A DNA stretch of 41,980 nt. Source: Paratrimastix pyriformis. Its lineage: Eukaryota > Preaxostyla > Paratrimastigidae. The translations under genes and the position numbers were made by a program. Shown piece by piece: positions 40,817 through 41,980 of the stretch (positions are counted from its first letter, which is position 1; every line of letters starts with the position of its first letter). The notes under the pieces are model-generated. The model was not told the origin of the DNA and searched no databases. It worked only from the letters and a program-made list of their open reading frames with translations. The stretch spans positions 1-41,980 of the forward strand of contig JAPMOS010000247.1 of assembly GCA_027972325.1 (NCBI GenBank). The letters are read 5' to 3'.

Positions 40817-41980
40817 TTACTGCTCGCCGCCGGCGCCGTCCGACTGCGCCTGCTGGCGCCCGCCGGCGGAGCCGTTGTTGCTGCCACCATTGTCGAAGCG
40901 GCGCCGCTGCGGGAAGCTGCGCTGCTGGCGCTGGGCAAAGCCGTTGAACCGGTCGCCGCCTCGGCCGAACCCGCCGCCGAAACTGCGCCCGCCGAAGCCG
41001 CCATGGCCACTCGACGAGCGGAAGTCGTTCCCGCCACGATCGCGGCCCCGCCTGTACGGCGCCCGCCGGCCTGGCCGCCGCGTTGCTGCTGCTGCTGGCC
41101 GGGCAGGGCGCGCATGCCCTGAGCGAGGCGGATGGCGAAGTCGAGCTGCTGGAGGTTCTGGCCCGTGGCGACCTCGGGAGCGGTGCGGACATACTCGTAC
41201 ATGCGGGCCACGTCGGGTGCAAGAGCCGTATGCACCCAGGCGAGCCGCTTGCGGTCCACGATGGCGGCGGCAATGGAGCGAGCAAAGCAAGAGAGGCGGC
41301 GCGCAAGTCCTCCTCGGTGCAGGGCAGGCGCGTGCCAGCCGCCTCAAGGTTGAGCGATTCCCGGTGAAGGCGCTGGAGAAAGCGGAATTCAGCCCTGACT
41401 CGCGGGCGAGGCCCGTGACCGAGCCGAGCTGGGGAAGTCGCTGGGCCAGGGACGCCCCGGACGAAGGCCCGGAGCGCTCCAGTGCGAGCCTGTCAGAGGC
41501 CTCGCGGTCGCCAGGTTGCTGCTGCTGCGGGTCTGCGGCCCGCCGCTGGTCCTCGTCGTTGGCGGCGGCAGCATCGTCCTCGTCCGTGAAGTCGCCCTCG
41601 GCGGCGCCATCGTCGCCGCTGGCGGATCGGCCCCCTGGAAAGGTCCCGGGGGCGGCAAGAGCGAGTCGTCTGAAGTCGGTCGGCGCAGCGGCGGAAGTGT
41701 CAGACGGAGCGGCCGGCCCACGGGTGACAGGCAACCGCTGGCCGACGCCTGGCATGGCCGAAGCGCGGGCGGCACTCGCAGCAGTGAGCGTGGACTCGTC
41801 CGGAAGCAGGTTGGACAGGAGCAGAGGCCTGGTCGGGCCGAAAAACGAGAGCGGAGCAGGCTCATCCGCGGCCGGTACGGCGGCAGCACCACCGGCACCC
41901 GGGGGCGCCGGAGGCACCGCGGGCAGCGAAGCCGGCCTTCTGGGCCGAAGGCAAGCGTCGGCGGAGGCAGCAGCGCGGCC
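40817..41980 (-). pseudogene. Gag-like protein, family 2 DIRS (copy F, 5' end outside)
   Basis: The C-terminal part has the helical block and RGG-like tail (GGFGGRSFGGGFGRGG). The acidic linker near 41560-41620 is clearly diverged from copies C to E. The N-terminus lies beyond the window. Confidence 0.7.

Larger units (their letters stand above)
36527..41980 (-). mobile_element. DIRS-type retrotransposon, family 2, copy F (continues past the window)
   Basis: In minus-strand order it has Gag (from beyond 41980), RT/RNase H, recombinase (to 37446), a 3' region, the ICR (37261-37163), a spacer, a shorter and diverged terminal repeat, and an R-type end at 36527. It differs from copies C, D and E throughout, most in the terminal repeat and recombinase tail, so it is an older copy or a separate subfamily. 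It has several breaks. Confidence 0.85.

Overview
The window reads as nuclear DNA of a GC-rich eukaryote, probably unicellular. The evidence is a 5S rRNA gene, part of an SKP1 gene with two introns of about 50 bases, trinucleotide microsatellites, and many tyrosine-recombinase (DIRS-type) retrotransposons. I see no bacterial-style operons. The lineage is unsettled: the SKP1 fragment and the 5S gene are generically eukaryotic, and early-branching fungi, red or green algae and other protists all remain possible.

Layout. Bases 1-1915 (minus) hold a broken family B DNA polymerase of viral or virus-like type. It stops at the terminus of a DIRS element (family 1, copy A, 1916-5642, minus). Bases 5643-8100 hold two unrecognised minus-strand ORF groups. 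One has a ubiquitin-protease-like (USP/C19) C-terminal half. The other has a short intron. Bases 8080-8460 carry nested palindromes and a tRNA-like SINE head. Bases 8467-10210 (plus) carry a decayed Ser/Arg-rich ORF and a separate RNase H fragment, followed by a long (GAT)n tract. Bases 10606-11789 are mostly G-rich low-complexity DNA.

From 11790 to 23912 lies a pile of family 2 DIRS elements, very GC-rich, with an RGG-tailed Gag. These are copy C (Gag only), a stranded recombinase fragment between facing termini, the nearly full copy D (15004-20988, minus), and copy E (plus, head-to-head with D). A short mosaic joins E to family 1 copy B (24026-30889, minus), which has a long open RT/RNase H frame. 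Copy B abuts another family 2 fragment, H (30890-32021, plus), which runs directly into the 3' half of SKP1 (32022-32435). A third, different tyrosine recombinase fragment follows (about 32450-33320, minus).

Bases 33760-36004 are repeat-rich with no confident gene. The 5S rRNA gene (36005-36121, plus) is followed by hexamer, 18-mer and CAT repeats. The CAT tract abuts family 2 copy F (36527 to beyond the window end, minus).

The main result is structural. In both DIRS families the internal complementary region (ICR) can be read directly as the two element ends fused to each other. This holds for two families with no visible sequence similarity in those regions. Family 1 also carries an extra RG-rich ORF between its ICR and its terminus.
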